Part shown: positions 46,748 through 55,463 of the stretch, one piece after another
How positions within the stretch are numbered: the first letter of the stretch is position 1
Layout of the letters: the number at the start of each line of letters is the position of its first letter
Source: Bradyrhizobium yuanmingense
GTDB lineage: Bacteria; Pseudomonadota; Alphaproteobacteria; Rhizobiales; Xanthobacteraceae
Assembly (NCBI RefSeq): GCF_029167105.1
Contig: NZ_JARFML010000021.1
Span: forward strand, 1-64,000
Direction: 5' to 3'
Length of the DNA: 64,000 nt
Position numbers and translations under genes: made by a program
Notes under the pieces: model-generated
What the model was told of the DNA's origin: nothing
What the model saw: only the letters and a program-made list of their open reading frames with translations
The model's database searches: none

Positions 46748-47020
46748 TTAGGCCGCGGTCGCCGGCTGGAGCTGCATCGCGACCATCCGCTCCAGCGTCT
46801 GCACGGACTGAAAATTCTCCGGCGTGATCTCGGACTGCGGGATGGTGAAGTCGAATTCGGCCTCGACGCCGAGCATGAGATTGACCATGTCCATCGAGGT
46901 CAGGCCGATATCGACGAGCTTGGCCGAAGGCGTAACGTCCGCGGTGAGCGAATTCTGTTCGAGGATGCCCTTCACCAGCTTGATGATGCGATTGCGCAAA
47001 TCGGTATCAAAGGCCTGCAT
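46748..47020 (-). CDS. Acyl-carrier-protein-like aminoacyl carrier protein
   Basis: This 90-residue protein is a stand-alone carrier protein. Ser42 in VDIGLTSMDMVNLML is the phosphopantetheine attachment site (DxGxxS pattern); helices I to IV are apparent. It is divergent from an acyl-CoA dehydrogenase gene followed by an aminoacyl-carrier-protein ligase gene, so it is probably the protein that the ligase charges. I chose ATG 47020; a TTG two codons earlier is possible. It differs from fatty-acid ACP by lacking the DSLD motif. Confidence 0.9.
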   Translation of the reverse strand: MQAFDTDLRNRIIKLVKGILEQNSLTADVTPSAKLVDIGLTSMDMVNLMLGVEAEFDFTIPQSEITPENFQSVQTLERMVAMQLQPATAA

Positions 47021-47379
47021 CGGCAAATTCCCATCTGTCTATCGGTGTCGGACCGGACTGCCGGCTACGATGGGTGCGGGCTGCCGGTCCTGCAATGGGC
47101 GGCACCAATACTTCGCGATTCTTAGTAAACGATGACTCAGATTGTCGGAAATCCAGGCTTCTTCCAGAGTCCTAACGCGATGCCGGAAAATCCGGTGATG
47201 CGAACAACCGGACCTTAACTGTTCGTTCGGAATTGGGTTTTGTTTACCCTCTATTTCATCGACGAATTTGAATTAAATCCGTAGCCTCGTCTCACAAGCA
47301 AAGATGGCTGGAGGATCGCTTCAAGCGGCATCGCGAATGATGGCGGCGATCTCGAACGGCAAACCGGAGGCGGACGAGC
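47021..47379. other. Divergent promoter region of the carrier-protein cluster
   Basis: This 359-base gap has no gene that I can support. Its right half (about 47200-47290) is clearly AT-richer than the rest of the window (TTTTGTTTACCCTC, GAATTTGAATTAAAT), as expected for strong promoters. Small symmetries such as CCGGAAAATCCGG at about 47184 are present. Both the carrier-protein gene and the dehydrogenase gene must be started from here. Confidence 0.5.
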
Positions 47380-48597
47380 ATGAACGTGCGTGAAGCAGTC
47401 CTCACTGTCGACGAAATGCAGACGAGCTTTCTCGAGCAGGGTCCCTCCCTGATCGAGCGCGCCGCCCGGACCGCCGCAGCGGCCGCGGCCGACGCCGACG
47501 GGGTCGATCGCGACGCCCGCTTCCCGCACAAGGCCTTCGACGTCGCGCGTGAGCAGAAGCTGCTCGGCGTGATGGTTCCGGTTGAATTCGGCGGCTTCGG
47601 TGCCTCGATCCATGACGTCACCGACATCTGCTACACGCTCGGACGCGCCTGCGCGTCCACGGCGATGATCTACGCGATGCACCAGACCAAGGTCGCCTGC
47701 GTCGTCAGGCACGGCCATGGCATCCCCTGGATGGAGACCATGATGCGCCGGGTCGCCCGCGACCAGTGGCTGCTCGCCTCCTCCACCACCGAAGGCCAGA
47801 ACGGCGGCAACATCCGCGCCAGCGCGGCTGCGGTCGACCATGCCGGCGATACCGTCTCGCTGGTGCGCGACGCCACCGTGATCTCATACGGCGCCGAAGC
47901 CGATGGCCTCGTCACCATCGCCCGCCGCGCCACCGACGCCGCCGCCTCCGATCAGGTGTTGCTGGCGCTCGCCAAGGACGATTATTCGCTGAAGCGGACG
48001 CTGGGCTGGGAAACGCTCGGCATGCGCGGCACCTGCTCGACCGGGTTCGAGCTGAAGGTCGACTGCCCCGCCGACCGCGTCTTCCCGGAATCCTATGACA
48101 AGATCCACGCCCAGACCATGACGCCGTTCGCGCATCTGTGCTGGTCGTCGGCCTGGGCCGGCATCGCCGCTGCGGCGGTGACGCGCGCGCAGGCCTTCAT
48201 CCGCAAGGCGGCCCGCGCGTCGGGCGGACAGATGCCCCCGGCCGCAGCGCACTTCACCGCCGCCAAGATGTCGCTGGCCAAGCTGCGCGCGCTGATATCA
48301 GCCAATATCGACGCTTTCTCCCGCGTCGAGCACGACGAGCGTGCGCTGGCCTCGCTCGACTTCCAGTCCTCGATCACGCTTTTGAAGGTGCAGGCCTCCG
48401 AGCTCGCGGTCGAGACCGTGATGCATGCGATGCGCACCGCGGGTCTTGCCGGCTACCGTAACGACGGCGACTTCACCATGGGCCGTCACCTCCGCGACGT
48501 GCTGTCGTCGCCGATCATGATCAACAACGACCGGATCCTGGCCAATGCCGCGACATCGACATTGATGAGCGGCGTGCCGGCGAGTCTTCGCGACTGA
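47380..48597 (+). CDS. Acyl-CoA dehydrogenase-like flavoprotein of the aminoacyl-carrier cluster
   Basis: This 405-residue protein has the acyl-CoA dehydrogenase fold: an N-terminal helical domain (RFPHKAFDVAREQKLLGVMV, then FGGFGASIHDVTDICYTLGR), a beta domain (ASSTTEGQNGGNIRASAAAV, ETLGMRGTCSTGFEL) and a C-terminal helical domain ending FTMGRHLRDVLSSPIMINND. That last motif is typical of the carrier-protein and sulfur-type branch (DszC/NRPS-linked) rather than fatty-acid enzymes. It is directly upstream of the aminoacyl:carrier-protein ligase, so it may oxidise a carrier-bound amino acid. The substrate is inferred, not shown. Confidence 0.82.
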   Translation: MNVREAVLTVDEMQTSFLEQGPSLIERAARTAAAAAADADGVDRDARFPHKAFDVAREQKLLGVMVPVEFGGFGASIHDVTDICYTLGRACASTAMIYAMHQTKVACVVRHGHGIPWMETMMRRVARDQWLLASSTTEGQNGGNIRASAAAVDHAGDTVSLVRDATVISYGAEADGLVTIARRATDAAASDQVLLALAKDDYSLKRTLGWETLGMRGTCSTGFELKVDCPADRVFPESYDKIHAQTMTPFAHLCWSSAWAGIAAAAVTRAQAFIRKAARASGGQMPPAAAHFTAAKMSLAKLRALISANIDAFSRVEHDERALASLDFQSSITLLKVQASELAVETVMHAMRTAGLAGYRNDGDFTMGRHLRDVLSSPIMINNDRILANAATSTLMSGVPASLRD

Positions 48598-48653
48598 CGT
48601 GCCTCTGCGACCGCTTCAACAAGAACATTTTTGAGATAGCAGGACATCGACCC

Positions 48654-49634
48654 ATGAATATTGCCGTCCTCCCCAACTCGCCCACCACCGCGCCGCAGAT
48701 GATCGATCCGCTCGATCATCTCGCCGACAAGCTGTTCCACCGGATGGGCGCCGATGGCGTCTATGCCCGCACCGCGCTCTATGAGGGCATCGTCGAGAAG
48801 CTCGCCGCGCTGATCACTGCTCATCGCGAGGCCGGCACCGAGGTGATGCGCTTCCCGCCGGTGATGAGCCGCTCCCAGCTGGAGAAGTCCGGCTATCTCA
48901 AGAGCTTTCCGAACCTGCTCGGCTGCGTCTGCGGCCTGCACGGCACCGAACGCGAGATCAACGCCGCGGTGAGCCGCTTCGATGCCGGCGGCGACTGGAC
49001 GACTTCGCTGTCGCCGGCCGATCTCGTGCTGTCGCCGGCTGCCTGCTATCCGGTCTATCCGATCGCGGCGAGCCGCGGCCAATTGCCGAAAGGCGGCCTG
49101 CGCTTCGACGTTGCCGCGGATTGCTTCCGCCGCGAGCCGTCGAAGCATCTCGACCGGCTGCAATCGTTCCGCATGCGCGAATATGTCTGCATCGGCAGCC
49201 CCGACGACGTCGCCGATTTCCGCGAGCGCTGGATGGTGCGCGCGCAGAAGATCGCGACCGACCTCGGCCTCAGCTTCCGCGTCGACTATGCCAGCGATCC
49301 GTTCTTCGGCCGGGTCGGCCAGATGAAAGCGGTGAGCCAGAAGCAGCAGCAGCTCAAGTTCGAGCTGCTCATCCCGCTGCGCTCGGAAGAGCAGCCGACG
49401 GCGTGCATGAGCTTCAACTATCATCGCGAGCATTTCGGCACGACCTGGGGAATCCAGGACGCCAACGGCGAGCCGGCCCATACCGGCTGCGTTGCCTTCG
49501 GCATGGACCGTCTGGCCGTCGCCATGTTCCACACCCACGGCACCGATCTTTCCGCCTGGCCCGCCAAGGTGCGGGACGTCCTGAGCCTGCAGCCGCCTGT
49601 CGCGGCCGAGGCCCATGGCGAAGGTTGGCGCTAG
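48654..49634 (+). CDS. Amino acid--[acyl-carrier-protein] ligase (aaRS-like)
   Basis: This 326-residue class-II synthetase-like protein charges a carrier protein, not tRNA. It lacks a tRNA-binding domain. Cys131 (AACYPVYP), Glu176 (SFRMREYV) and Cys279 (HTGCVAFGMDRL) are the zinc ligands of the atypical seryl-tRNA-synthetase-like core. These residue numbers and the 326-residue length match what I recall of the B. japonicum glycine:carrier-protein ligase (Mocibob and co-workers, PNAS 2010). The amino acid is therefore probably glycine, which ends on the phosphopantetheine arm of the neighbouring carrier protein. The later fate is unknown. Confidence 0.93.
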   Translation: MNIAVLPNSPTTAPQMIDPLDHLADKLFHRMGADGVYARTALYEGIVEKLAALITAHREAGTEVMRFPPVMSRSQLEKSGYLKSFPNLLGCVCGLHGTEREINAAVSRFDAGGDWTTSLSPADLVLSPAACYPVYPIAASRGQLPKGGLRFDVAADCFRREPSKHLDRLQSFRMREYVCIGSPDDVADFRERWMVRAQKIATDLGLSFRVDYASDPFFGRVGQMKAVSQKQQQLKFELLIPLRSEEQPTACMSFNYHREHFGTTWGIQDANGEPAHTGCVAFGMDRLAVAMFHTHGTDLSAWPAKVRDVLSLQPPVAAEAHGEGWR

Positions 49635-49675
49635 AGCAACTCACGAGGCCGGCCATTTCCACGGGCAAGACGAGC

Positions 49676-50551
49676 GTGATCCATACCAAGGTCCGATGCC
49701 GCGAGATCACCGAGTCCGACGTCGACAAGATCGCGGACTTGCTGACGCGCGGCTTCTTCGGCCGTTCACGCGACTACTGGATTCAGGGCCTGCGCCGGCA
49801 GGCCTTCCGGGCCGTGCCGGAGGGCTATCCGCGCTTCGGCTACATGCTCGACGACGACGGCAAGCCGGTCGGCGTGCTGCTCTTGATCTACACCTCACGC
49901 AAGGAGGGCGAAGAGACCGCCATCCGGTGCAATTTGTCGAGTTGGTATGTCGACCCGGCCTACCGCAACTACGCGCCGCTGCTGACCAAGATCGCCCAGC
50001 GGCACAAGCACGTCACTTACTTCAACATCAGCCCGGCGCAGTGGACCTGGCCGATCATCGAGACGCAGGGCTTTCGCGCCTATTGCCGCGGCATATTCTT
50101 CTCAGTGCCTGCGCTGGCGCGCGTCCCGCGCTGGAACGAGATCGAGGTCATTCCGCCGCACGCCAAGGAGATCAAGGGGCTTTCCGAGGCGGAGACCGAG
50201 CTCCTGACGCGACATGCGCGCTACAATTGCCTTAGCCTCGTCTGCCGCACGCCGAAGGGAACCTTCCCCTTCATCCTGCAACCGGTGCGCATCCGCCGTG
50301 GTTTCATCGCACCGCCCGCCATGAAGCTGATCTATTGCCGGAGCACCGCAGAATTTGCCGAATGCGCCGGCCGCATCGGACGGCTGCTGCTGCGGCTCGG
50401 CAAGATCGCGGTGGCCGTCGATGCCGACGGCCCGGTTCCCGGCCTCGTCGGCATCTACACCGAGCGGCGCGGTCGGAAATACTTCAGGGGCCCGCACCAG
50501 CCACAGCTCGGCGACCTCACCGATACGGAGCTCGTGCTCTACGGGCCGTAG
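49676..50551 (+). CDS. GNAT-like acyltransferase of the aminoacyl-carrier cluster
   Basis: This 291-residue protein looks like a GNAT-type transferase of the duplicated kind. The N-terminal half has REITESDVDKIADLLTRGFF, GKPVGVLLLIYT and LSSWYVDPAYRNYAPLLTKI, the usual strand-loop-helix run. The C-terminal half repeats a similar pattern less clearly. The likely start is GTG 49676, 41 bases after the ligase stop; the ribosome site is weak. As the last gene in the cluster it could move the aminoacyl group from carrier protein to an acceptor; this is inferred from position and fold. Confidence 0.7.
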   Translation: MIHTKVRCREITESDVDKIADLLTRGFFGRSRDYWIQGLRRQAFRAVPEGYPRFGYMLDDDGKPVGVLLLIYTSRKEGEETAIRCNLSSWYVDPAYRNYAPLLTKIAQRHKHVTYFNISPAQWTWPIIETQGFRAYCRGIFFSVPALARVPRWNEIEVIPPHAKEIKGLSEAETELLTRHARYNCLSLVCRTPKGTFPFILQPVRIRRGFIAPPAMKLIYCRSTAEFAECAGRIGRLLLRLGKIAVAVDADGPVPGLVGIYTERRGRKYFRGPHQPQLGDLTDTELVLYGP

Positions 50552-50778
50552 AGTCCCCCCGGCTCTGCAAATCTGTACGAGCGGAGCGGGAATATCGCCG
50601 CGCTCGTCCGGAGCTACGGCCTATCGCCTTGGCAGCGGGCGGTTTACGCGTGCGCTCACCATCGCCGGTCACCCTCCGTAAACTACGGCGCTTAAGGGAA
50701 TTTTCCGGCCTGTTCGCTAGCCTCGGCGGCTGAATTAGGTTGCTTGAGTCTATTGCTGGCCGAGGCCCCGCCAATCCC

Positions 50779-53646
50779 ATGATGTCGACCCGCGACAGCG
50801 AGCTTGGTACAGGCCGTGAGCAGGGCCCAGGCGCCCTGGTCGCGCTGAGCCAGCTTGCGCTCGACCACATGGAACAGGGCGTCTGCGTCTACGATGCCGA
50901 CAACCGGATCGTGGTGACGAACCAGCGCTATCTCACGCTGTTCGACATGTCGGCCGAAATCGTGCGGGTCGGCACCAGCTATCGCGAGGTGCTCGCGCAC
51001 AGCGCAAGCCGCGGCAACTTTCCGCAAGACCAGCTCGACGCGTTGTATTCGACGCGGATGGCGCAGATCTCCGCGGGCAAGCCGTTCCGCACCGAGCAAA
51101 TGCTGGCGAGCGGCCTCGTCATGTCGCTCGAGCTGAAGCCGCTCCCCGGCGGCGGCTGGATGACGATCTGCGACGACGTCACCCGCCTCGCCCGGCTCGA
51201 GGCGGAACTGCGCGTGCAGACCGAGCGCAGCCAGCACGCGCTCGCCAACATGTCGCACGGACTGATCATGTACGACGTCGACAGCCGTGTCGTCGTCTGC
51301 AACGAACGGTTCCTGAAGCTCTACAACCTCGACCCCGAGATCGTGAAGCCGGGCGTCTCGCATTCCACGGTGATCGAGCACTGGATGTCGCGCGGCAACC
51401 TGCCGGGCATGTCGGGCGACGAATTCTACCAGAGCCGGCTGGAGGATGTGCGCAGCAGGAAGCCGAAGACGCTGCTGGTGATGCGCTACGACGGACGGAT
51501 GGTGCAGGCGGTCTCCCGCTTCCTGCCCGACGGCGGCTGGGTGACGGTGCACGAGGACGTCACGGAGCGGCTGCAATACGAGGAAACGCTGCGGCAGCAG
51601 AATTTCATCCTCGATGCGGCGCTGGAGAACATGGCGCACGGGCTCGCCTTCTTCGACAGCGACATGCGGCTTCGGGTCTGCAACTCCACCTACCTCAAGA
51701 TCTACCTGTTGTCGCCGGAGGAGACCCGCCCCGGCACCCACCTCGCCGAGCTGATCGAGCGATCGATAGCGAACGGCGCGTTCTCCCCGGAATACAGCCC
51801 GCAGCAGATCCTCAAAGCCGCCCGCGCGCGGATCGCGAGCCGTGATTCCTCGCCGATGCGCCGGCGCATGTCGAACGACACGGTGATCTCGGTGCGCTAT
51901 TGCGCGCTGGCCGAAGGCGGCTTCGTCGCCACCTATGAGGACATTACCGAGCGCGAGCGTGCGATCGAGGAGCTGAGCGAGCAGTACCGCCGGTTCGACG
52001 CAGCCCTGAACAACATGAGCCAGGGTCTGTGCATGCTCGACGCCAGCCTGCGCGTGATCGTCTGCAACCGCCGCTATATCGAGATGTATGGATTGTCGCC
52101 GGAGATCGTGAAGCCAGGCGTCTCGATGCGCGAGATCATGGAGCACGCCTGCGAGCTCGGCATCCATCCGAACATGACCGGCGCCAAGCTCTATGCCGAC
52201 TACGTCGAGAGGCTGCGCGAGGGCGAGCACACGCTGCACCGCCATTTGAGAGACGGCCGCATCATCAAGCTCAATCACAAGCGGATGGAGCATGGCGGCT
52301 GGGTCGTGACCTATGAGGACGTCACCGAGCGCCACAAGGCCCAAGCCCGGGTGGCGCACATGGCGCGACACGATTCGCTCACCGACCTGCCCAACCGCAC
52401 GCTGTTCCGCGAGAAGATGGGCGAGGGACTGAACCAGGTCGCGATCGCCGGCGGCGCCATGGCCGTGCTGTGCTTCGACCTCGACAATTTCAAGACCGTC
52501 AACGACCGCCTCGGCCACGCCGCCGGCGACCGCCTGCTGCGCTGGGTCGCGGCGCGCCTCAAGGAGAATGTCGGTGAGCACGACACCGTGGCGCGGCTTG
52601 GCGGCGACGAGTTCGCCGTTCTCCAGCGCGGGCCGCAGCCGCAATCGGCCGAGGCGCTCGCCCGCCGCCTGGTCGAGATCATCGGTCATCCGCCGCCGCT
52701 GGAAAGCCAGTCGATCCATGTCGGCGTCTCCGTCGGCATCGCGATCGCGCCCGACCACGGACTCGATGCCGATGAGCTGATGAAATGCGCCGACCTCGCG
52801 CTCTACCAGGCCAAGGCCAAGGGGCGCGGAGCCTATCAGCTGTTCGAGCCCGAGATGGAGGAACAGGCGCGCAGCCGGCACGCGCTGGAGCAGGACCTGG
52901 TCGGCGCGCTGGAAGGGCGTGAATTCCACCTGGTGTTCCAACCGCAGATGCGGCTCGATTCCTCCGCGCTCACCGGCTTCGAGGCATTGCTGCGCTGGAA
53001 GCATCCCTCGCGCGGCTTCGTCTCTCCGGCCGAGTTCATCCCGATTGCGGAGGAGAACGGGCTGATCGTTCCGATCGGCGAATGGGTGCTGCGCACGGCC
53101 TGCGCCACCGCCGCGTCCTGGCCCGACGTCACCGTCGCGGTGAACCTGTCTCCGGTGCAGTTCCGCTCCCGCGGCCTGGTGGCGATGGTCACGAGCGCGC
53201 TTGCGGAAGCCGGCCTGCCGCCGCAGCGACTCGAGCTCGAGGTCACCGAGACGGCGCTGCTCGACGACAGCGAGGCGACCATCGACATCCTGCACCAGCT
53301 CCGCGCGCTCGGGGTGCGCGTCAGCCTCGACGATTTCGGCGTCGGCTATTCCTCGCTGAGCTACCTGCGCAAGTTTCCGTTCGATCGCATCAAGATCGAC
53401 CGCTCGTTCGTCGGCACGCTCGGCGAAAGCCCGGAGAGCGTTGCCATCGTCAGGACGATCGCGAGCCTCGGCTCCGTGCTCGGGGTCGAGACCACGGCCG
53501 AGGGCGTGGAAACCGAGGAACAGCTCGACTTCGTCCGCGAATGCGGCTGCACCGCGGTCCAAGGCTATTATTTCGGCAAGCCGTGTCTCGCCTCGGAAGT
53601 CGGCCGCACCATCGAGACGCTGAACATGGTCCGGCGCGTGGCCTGA
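50779..53646 (+). CDS. Diguanylate cyclase/phosphodiesterase with four PAS domains
   Basis: This roughly 955-residue cytosolic protein has four PAS-like domains in tandem, each about 125 residues, built on the same pattern (MEQGVCVYDADNRIVVTNQR, MSHGLIMYDVDSRVVVCNER, MAHGLAFFDSDMRLRVCNST, MSQGLCMLDASLRVIVCNRR). A GGDEF domain follows, with intact GGDEF at 608-612 and no RxxD inhibitory site (GEHD instead). An EAL domain follows with EALLRWKHP at 735-737, DDFGVGYSSL and AEGVETEEQ intact. Both making and breaking c-di-GMP look possible. I start at ATG 50779; a TTG at 50740 in frame would add 13 residues. It has no membrane segment. Confidence 0.87.
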   Translation: MMSTRDSELGTGREQGPGALVALSQLALDHMEQGVCVYDADNRIVVTNQRYLTLFDMSAEIVRVGTSYREVLAHSASRGNFPQDQLDALYSTRMAQISAGKPFRTEQMLASGLVMSLELKPLPGGGWMTICDDVTRLARLEAELRVQTERSQHALANMSHGLIMYDVDSRVVVCNERFLKLYNLDPEIVKPGVSHSTVIEHWMSRGNLPGMSGDEFYQSRLEDVRSRKPKTLLVMRYDGRMVQAVSRFLPDGGWVTVHEDVTERLQYEETLRQQNFILDAALENMAHGLAFFDSDMRLRVCNSTYLKIYLLSPEETRPGTHLAELIERSIANGAFSPEYSPQQILKAARARIASRDSSPMRRRMSNDTVISVRYCALAEGGFVATYEDITERERAIEELSEQYRRFDAALNNMSQGLCMLDASLRVIVCNRRYIEMYGLSPEIVKPGVSMREIMEHACELGIHPNMTGAKLYADYVERLREGEHTLHRHLRDGRIIKLNHKRMEHGGWVVTYEDVTERHKAQARVAHMARHDSLTDLPNRTLFREKMGEGLNQVAIAGGAMAVLCFDLDNFKTVNDRLGHAAGDRLLRWVAARLKENVGEHDTVARLGGDEFAVLQRGPQPQSAEALARRLVEIIGHPPPLESQSIHVGVSVGIAIAPDHGLDADELMKCADLALYQAKAKGRGAYQLFEPEMEEQARSRHALEQDLVGALEGREFHLVFQPQMRLDSSALTGFEALLRWKHPSRGFVSPAEFIPIAEENGLIVPIGEWVLRTACATAASWPDVTVAVNLSPVQFRSRGLVAMVTSALAEAGLPPQRLELEVTETALLDDSEATIDILHQLRALGVRVSLDDFGVGYSSLSYLRKFPFDRIKIDRSFVGTLGESPESVAIVRTIASLGSVLGVETTAEGVETEEQLDFVRECGCTAVQGYYFGKPCLASEVGRTIETLNMVRRVA

Positions 53647-53847
53647 CCGCTTCGGCCGCTCAAATTCCGCCTCTCGGCACGCGGCCAAACGACGAATTGT
53701 CGCAGATGTCGGCTCTGTCGGCGTTGGCTGACCGACGGCCGCACAGCGATGTGCGCAACACGCTTTTCTTCTCCGTCAAATTCAGGAACAATCGCCTCAC
53801 AACGAGAGACGGCGACCCCAGAGAGGCCGCCGCGAGGGAGGCTTTCG

Positions 53848-54825
53848 ATGTCGGGATACGGGCTGAAGACGATTGCATTTGCCGCGGTGCACGCCGTCAT
53901 GGGCGCATTGCTCTCCACGGCCGTCAATGCGCAGGACTACCCGACGAAGCCGATCACGTTGATCGTGCCTTGGCCGGCCGGCGGATCGACCGATATCTCG
54001 ATGCGCGCGATCGCCGAAAGCGCCTCGAAGGTGCTGGGGCAGCCGATCGTGATCGACAACAAGGCCGGCGGCGGCGGCACGGTCGGACCGGCGACGATGG
54101 CGGCGGCGGCGAAGCCGGACGGCTATACCATCTCGCAGATTCCGATCACCGTGTTCCGCCTGCCCCTGATGCAGGAAGTGTCGTGGGATCCGGCAAAGGA
54201 TTTCACCTATATCGTCCATCTCACCGGCTACACTTTCGGCGTGACGACCAGCGCGGAATCGCAGTTCAAGAGCTGGAAGGACGTGGTGGAGTTCGCAAAG
54301 GCGAATCCGGGCAAGGTGACCTATGCCACGCCCGGCGCCGGCACCTCGCTGCATATCGGCATGGAGCAGATCGCCGCGATGTCCGGCATCAAGCTGACCC
54401 AGGTCCCTTTCAAGGGCGGGGCGGAGACCAACGCCGCCGTGCTGGGGCAGCACACCATGCTGCAGGCTGATTCCACGGGATGGCGACCACTGGTCGACGC
54501 CGGCAAGCTGCGGCTCCTGATGGTGTGGACCGGCGCGCGGTCGCCGAACTATCCCGACGTGCCGACGCTGAAGGAGCTCGGCTATCCCATGGTCTATGAT
54601 TCCCCGTTCGGCATTGCAGGACCGAAAGGGATGGATCCAAAGATCGTCGCCAAGCTGCACGATGCCTTCAAGAAGGCGGTCGAGGATCCAGCGGTGATCG
54701 CCACGCTCGCCAAATACGACATGGTGCCGAACTACAAGAACACCGAGGACTACAAGAAGTTCATCGTCGAGGTCACGGCGTCCGAGCGCAAGGTGATCGA
54801 GACGCTCGGGCTCGCGAAGAAGTAA
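53848..54825 (+). CDS. tctC: Tripartite tricarboxylate transporter substrate-binding protein
   Basis: This 325-residue Bug-family periplasmic protein has a signal peptide ending TAVNAQDYP. Family blocks: YPTKPITLIVPWPAGGSTDI, LGQPIVIDNKAGGGGTVGP, KVTYATPGAGTSLHIGMEQI and VPFKGGAETNAAVLGQHTML. The ATG at 53848 follows GGGAGG. With the next two genes it forms a complete TctCBA transporter for a carboxylic acid. The substrate cannot be read. Confidence 0.9.
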   Translation: MSGYGLKTIAFAAVHAVMGALLSTAVNAQDYPTKPITLIVPWPAGGSTDISMRAIAESASKVLGQPIVIDNKAGGGGTVGPATMAAAAKPDGYTISQIPITVFRLPLMQEVSWDPAKDFTYIVHLTGYTFGVTTSAESQFKSWKDVVEFAKANPGKVTYATPGAGTSLHIGMEQIAAMSGIKLTQVPFKGGAETNAAVLGQHTMLQADSTGWRPLVDAGKLRLLMVWTGARSPNYPDVPTLKELGYPMVYDSPFGIAGPKGMDPKIVAKLHDAFKKAVEDPAVIATLAKYDMVPNYKNTEDYKKFIVEVTASERKVIETLGLAKK

Positions 54826-54849
54826 AGCTCTGCTGCCACACGCGCTGGC

Positions 54850-54957
54850 GTCATCCTGAGATGCGAGCCGTACTTGCGGCTCGCCTCGAAGGATGGATCG
54901 GGGCACCGTCGCCCTTCGAGGGCTACGCTGCGCTCTGTCACCTCAGGACGACGGTGA
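54850..54957. repeat. Palindromic repeat, family E, between tctC and tctB
   Basis: CGTCATCCTGAGATGCGAGC at the left faces CTGTCACCTCAGGACGACGG at the right. A small stem GCGAGCCG / CGGCTCGC (54863-54870 / 54877-54884) sits inside. It separates the binding-protein gene from the membrane genes and may lower their expression. Confidence 0.7.
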
Positions 54958-54973
54958 TCTCAAGGCGTTTCAT

Positions 54974-55459
54974 ATGAACAACGACACCAACGTCAAGCTG
55001 CGCCTCAGCAACTCCGAACTCTGGGGCGGGCTGATCGGACTCGCGCTCGGCGGCTTCGTGGTCTGGTCGGGCTTGAGGCTCAAGCTCGGCACCATCAACG
55101 ATCCCGGCTCCGGCTATGTGCTGTTCTACACGGGCATCCTGATGTGCGTGTTCGCGGGCGCCATCATCGTCTCGGCGATCACCGAGGGCGGGCCGACGCT
55201 GGCCTCGCGCTGGGAGAACGTGCGCTGGAGCAAGCCGCTTGTCCTCATCGCCTGCCTCACCGCATTCGCCTTCGCGCTGGAGCCGCTGGGATTCCTGCTG
55301 TCATCGATCCCGCTGATGCTGCTGCTGTTGCGGCTGATCGATCCGGTGCGCTGGACGCTGGCGATTCCGATCGCGGTGCTGGTGCCATTGGGCATGTGGT
55401 GGGTGCTCAAGCGGCTGCTGTTGATCCAGTTGCCGTCAGGCCTGTTCGGAATCGGCTGA
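54974..55459 (+). CDS. tctB: Tripartite tricarboxylate transporter small membrane subunit
   Basis: This 161-residue protein has four predicted membrane helices (ELWGGLIGLALGGFVVWSGL, YVLFYTGILMCVFAGAIIVS, PLVLIACLTAFAFALEPLGF, LAIPIAVLVPLGMWWVLKRL) and the LGTINDPGSGYVLFY loop typical of TctB. I start at ATG 54974; upstream residues in frame would come from the repeat. It is four bases before tctA. Confidence 0.87.
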   Translation: MNNDTNVKLRLSNSELWGGLIGLALGGFVVWSGLRLKLGTINDPGSGYVLFYTGILMCVFAGAIIVSAITEGGPTLASRWENVRWSKPLVLIACLTAFAFALEPLGFLLSSIPLMLLLLRLIDPVRWTLAIPIAVLVPLGMWWVLKRLLLIQLPSGLFGIG

Positions 55460-55463
55460 CCCC

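Noticed and set aside
47140..47290. A possible horizontally acquired or phage fragment because of low GC
   Set aside because: Only about 100 bases are AT-rich, there is no gene remnant, and it fits a divergent promoter.
50692..53688. A 998-residue open frame on the minus strand
   Set aside because: It is antisense to the PAS-GGDEF-EAL gene, with low-complexity composition and no motif.
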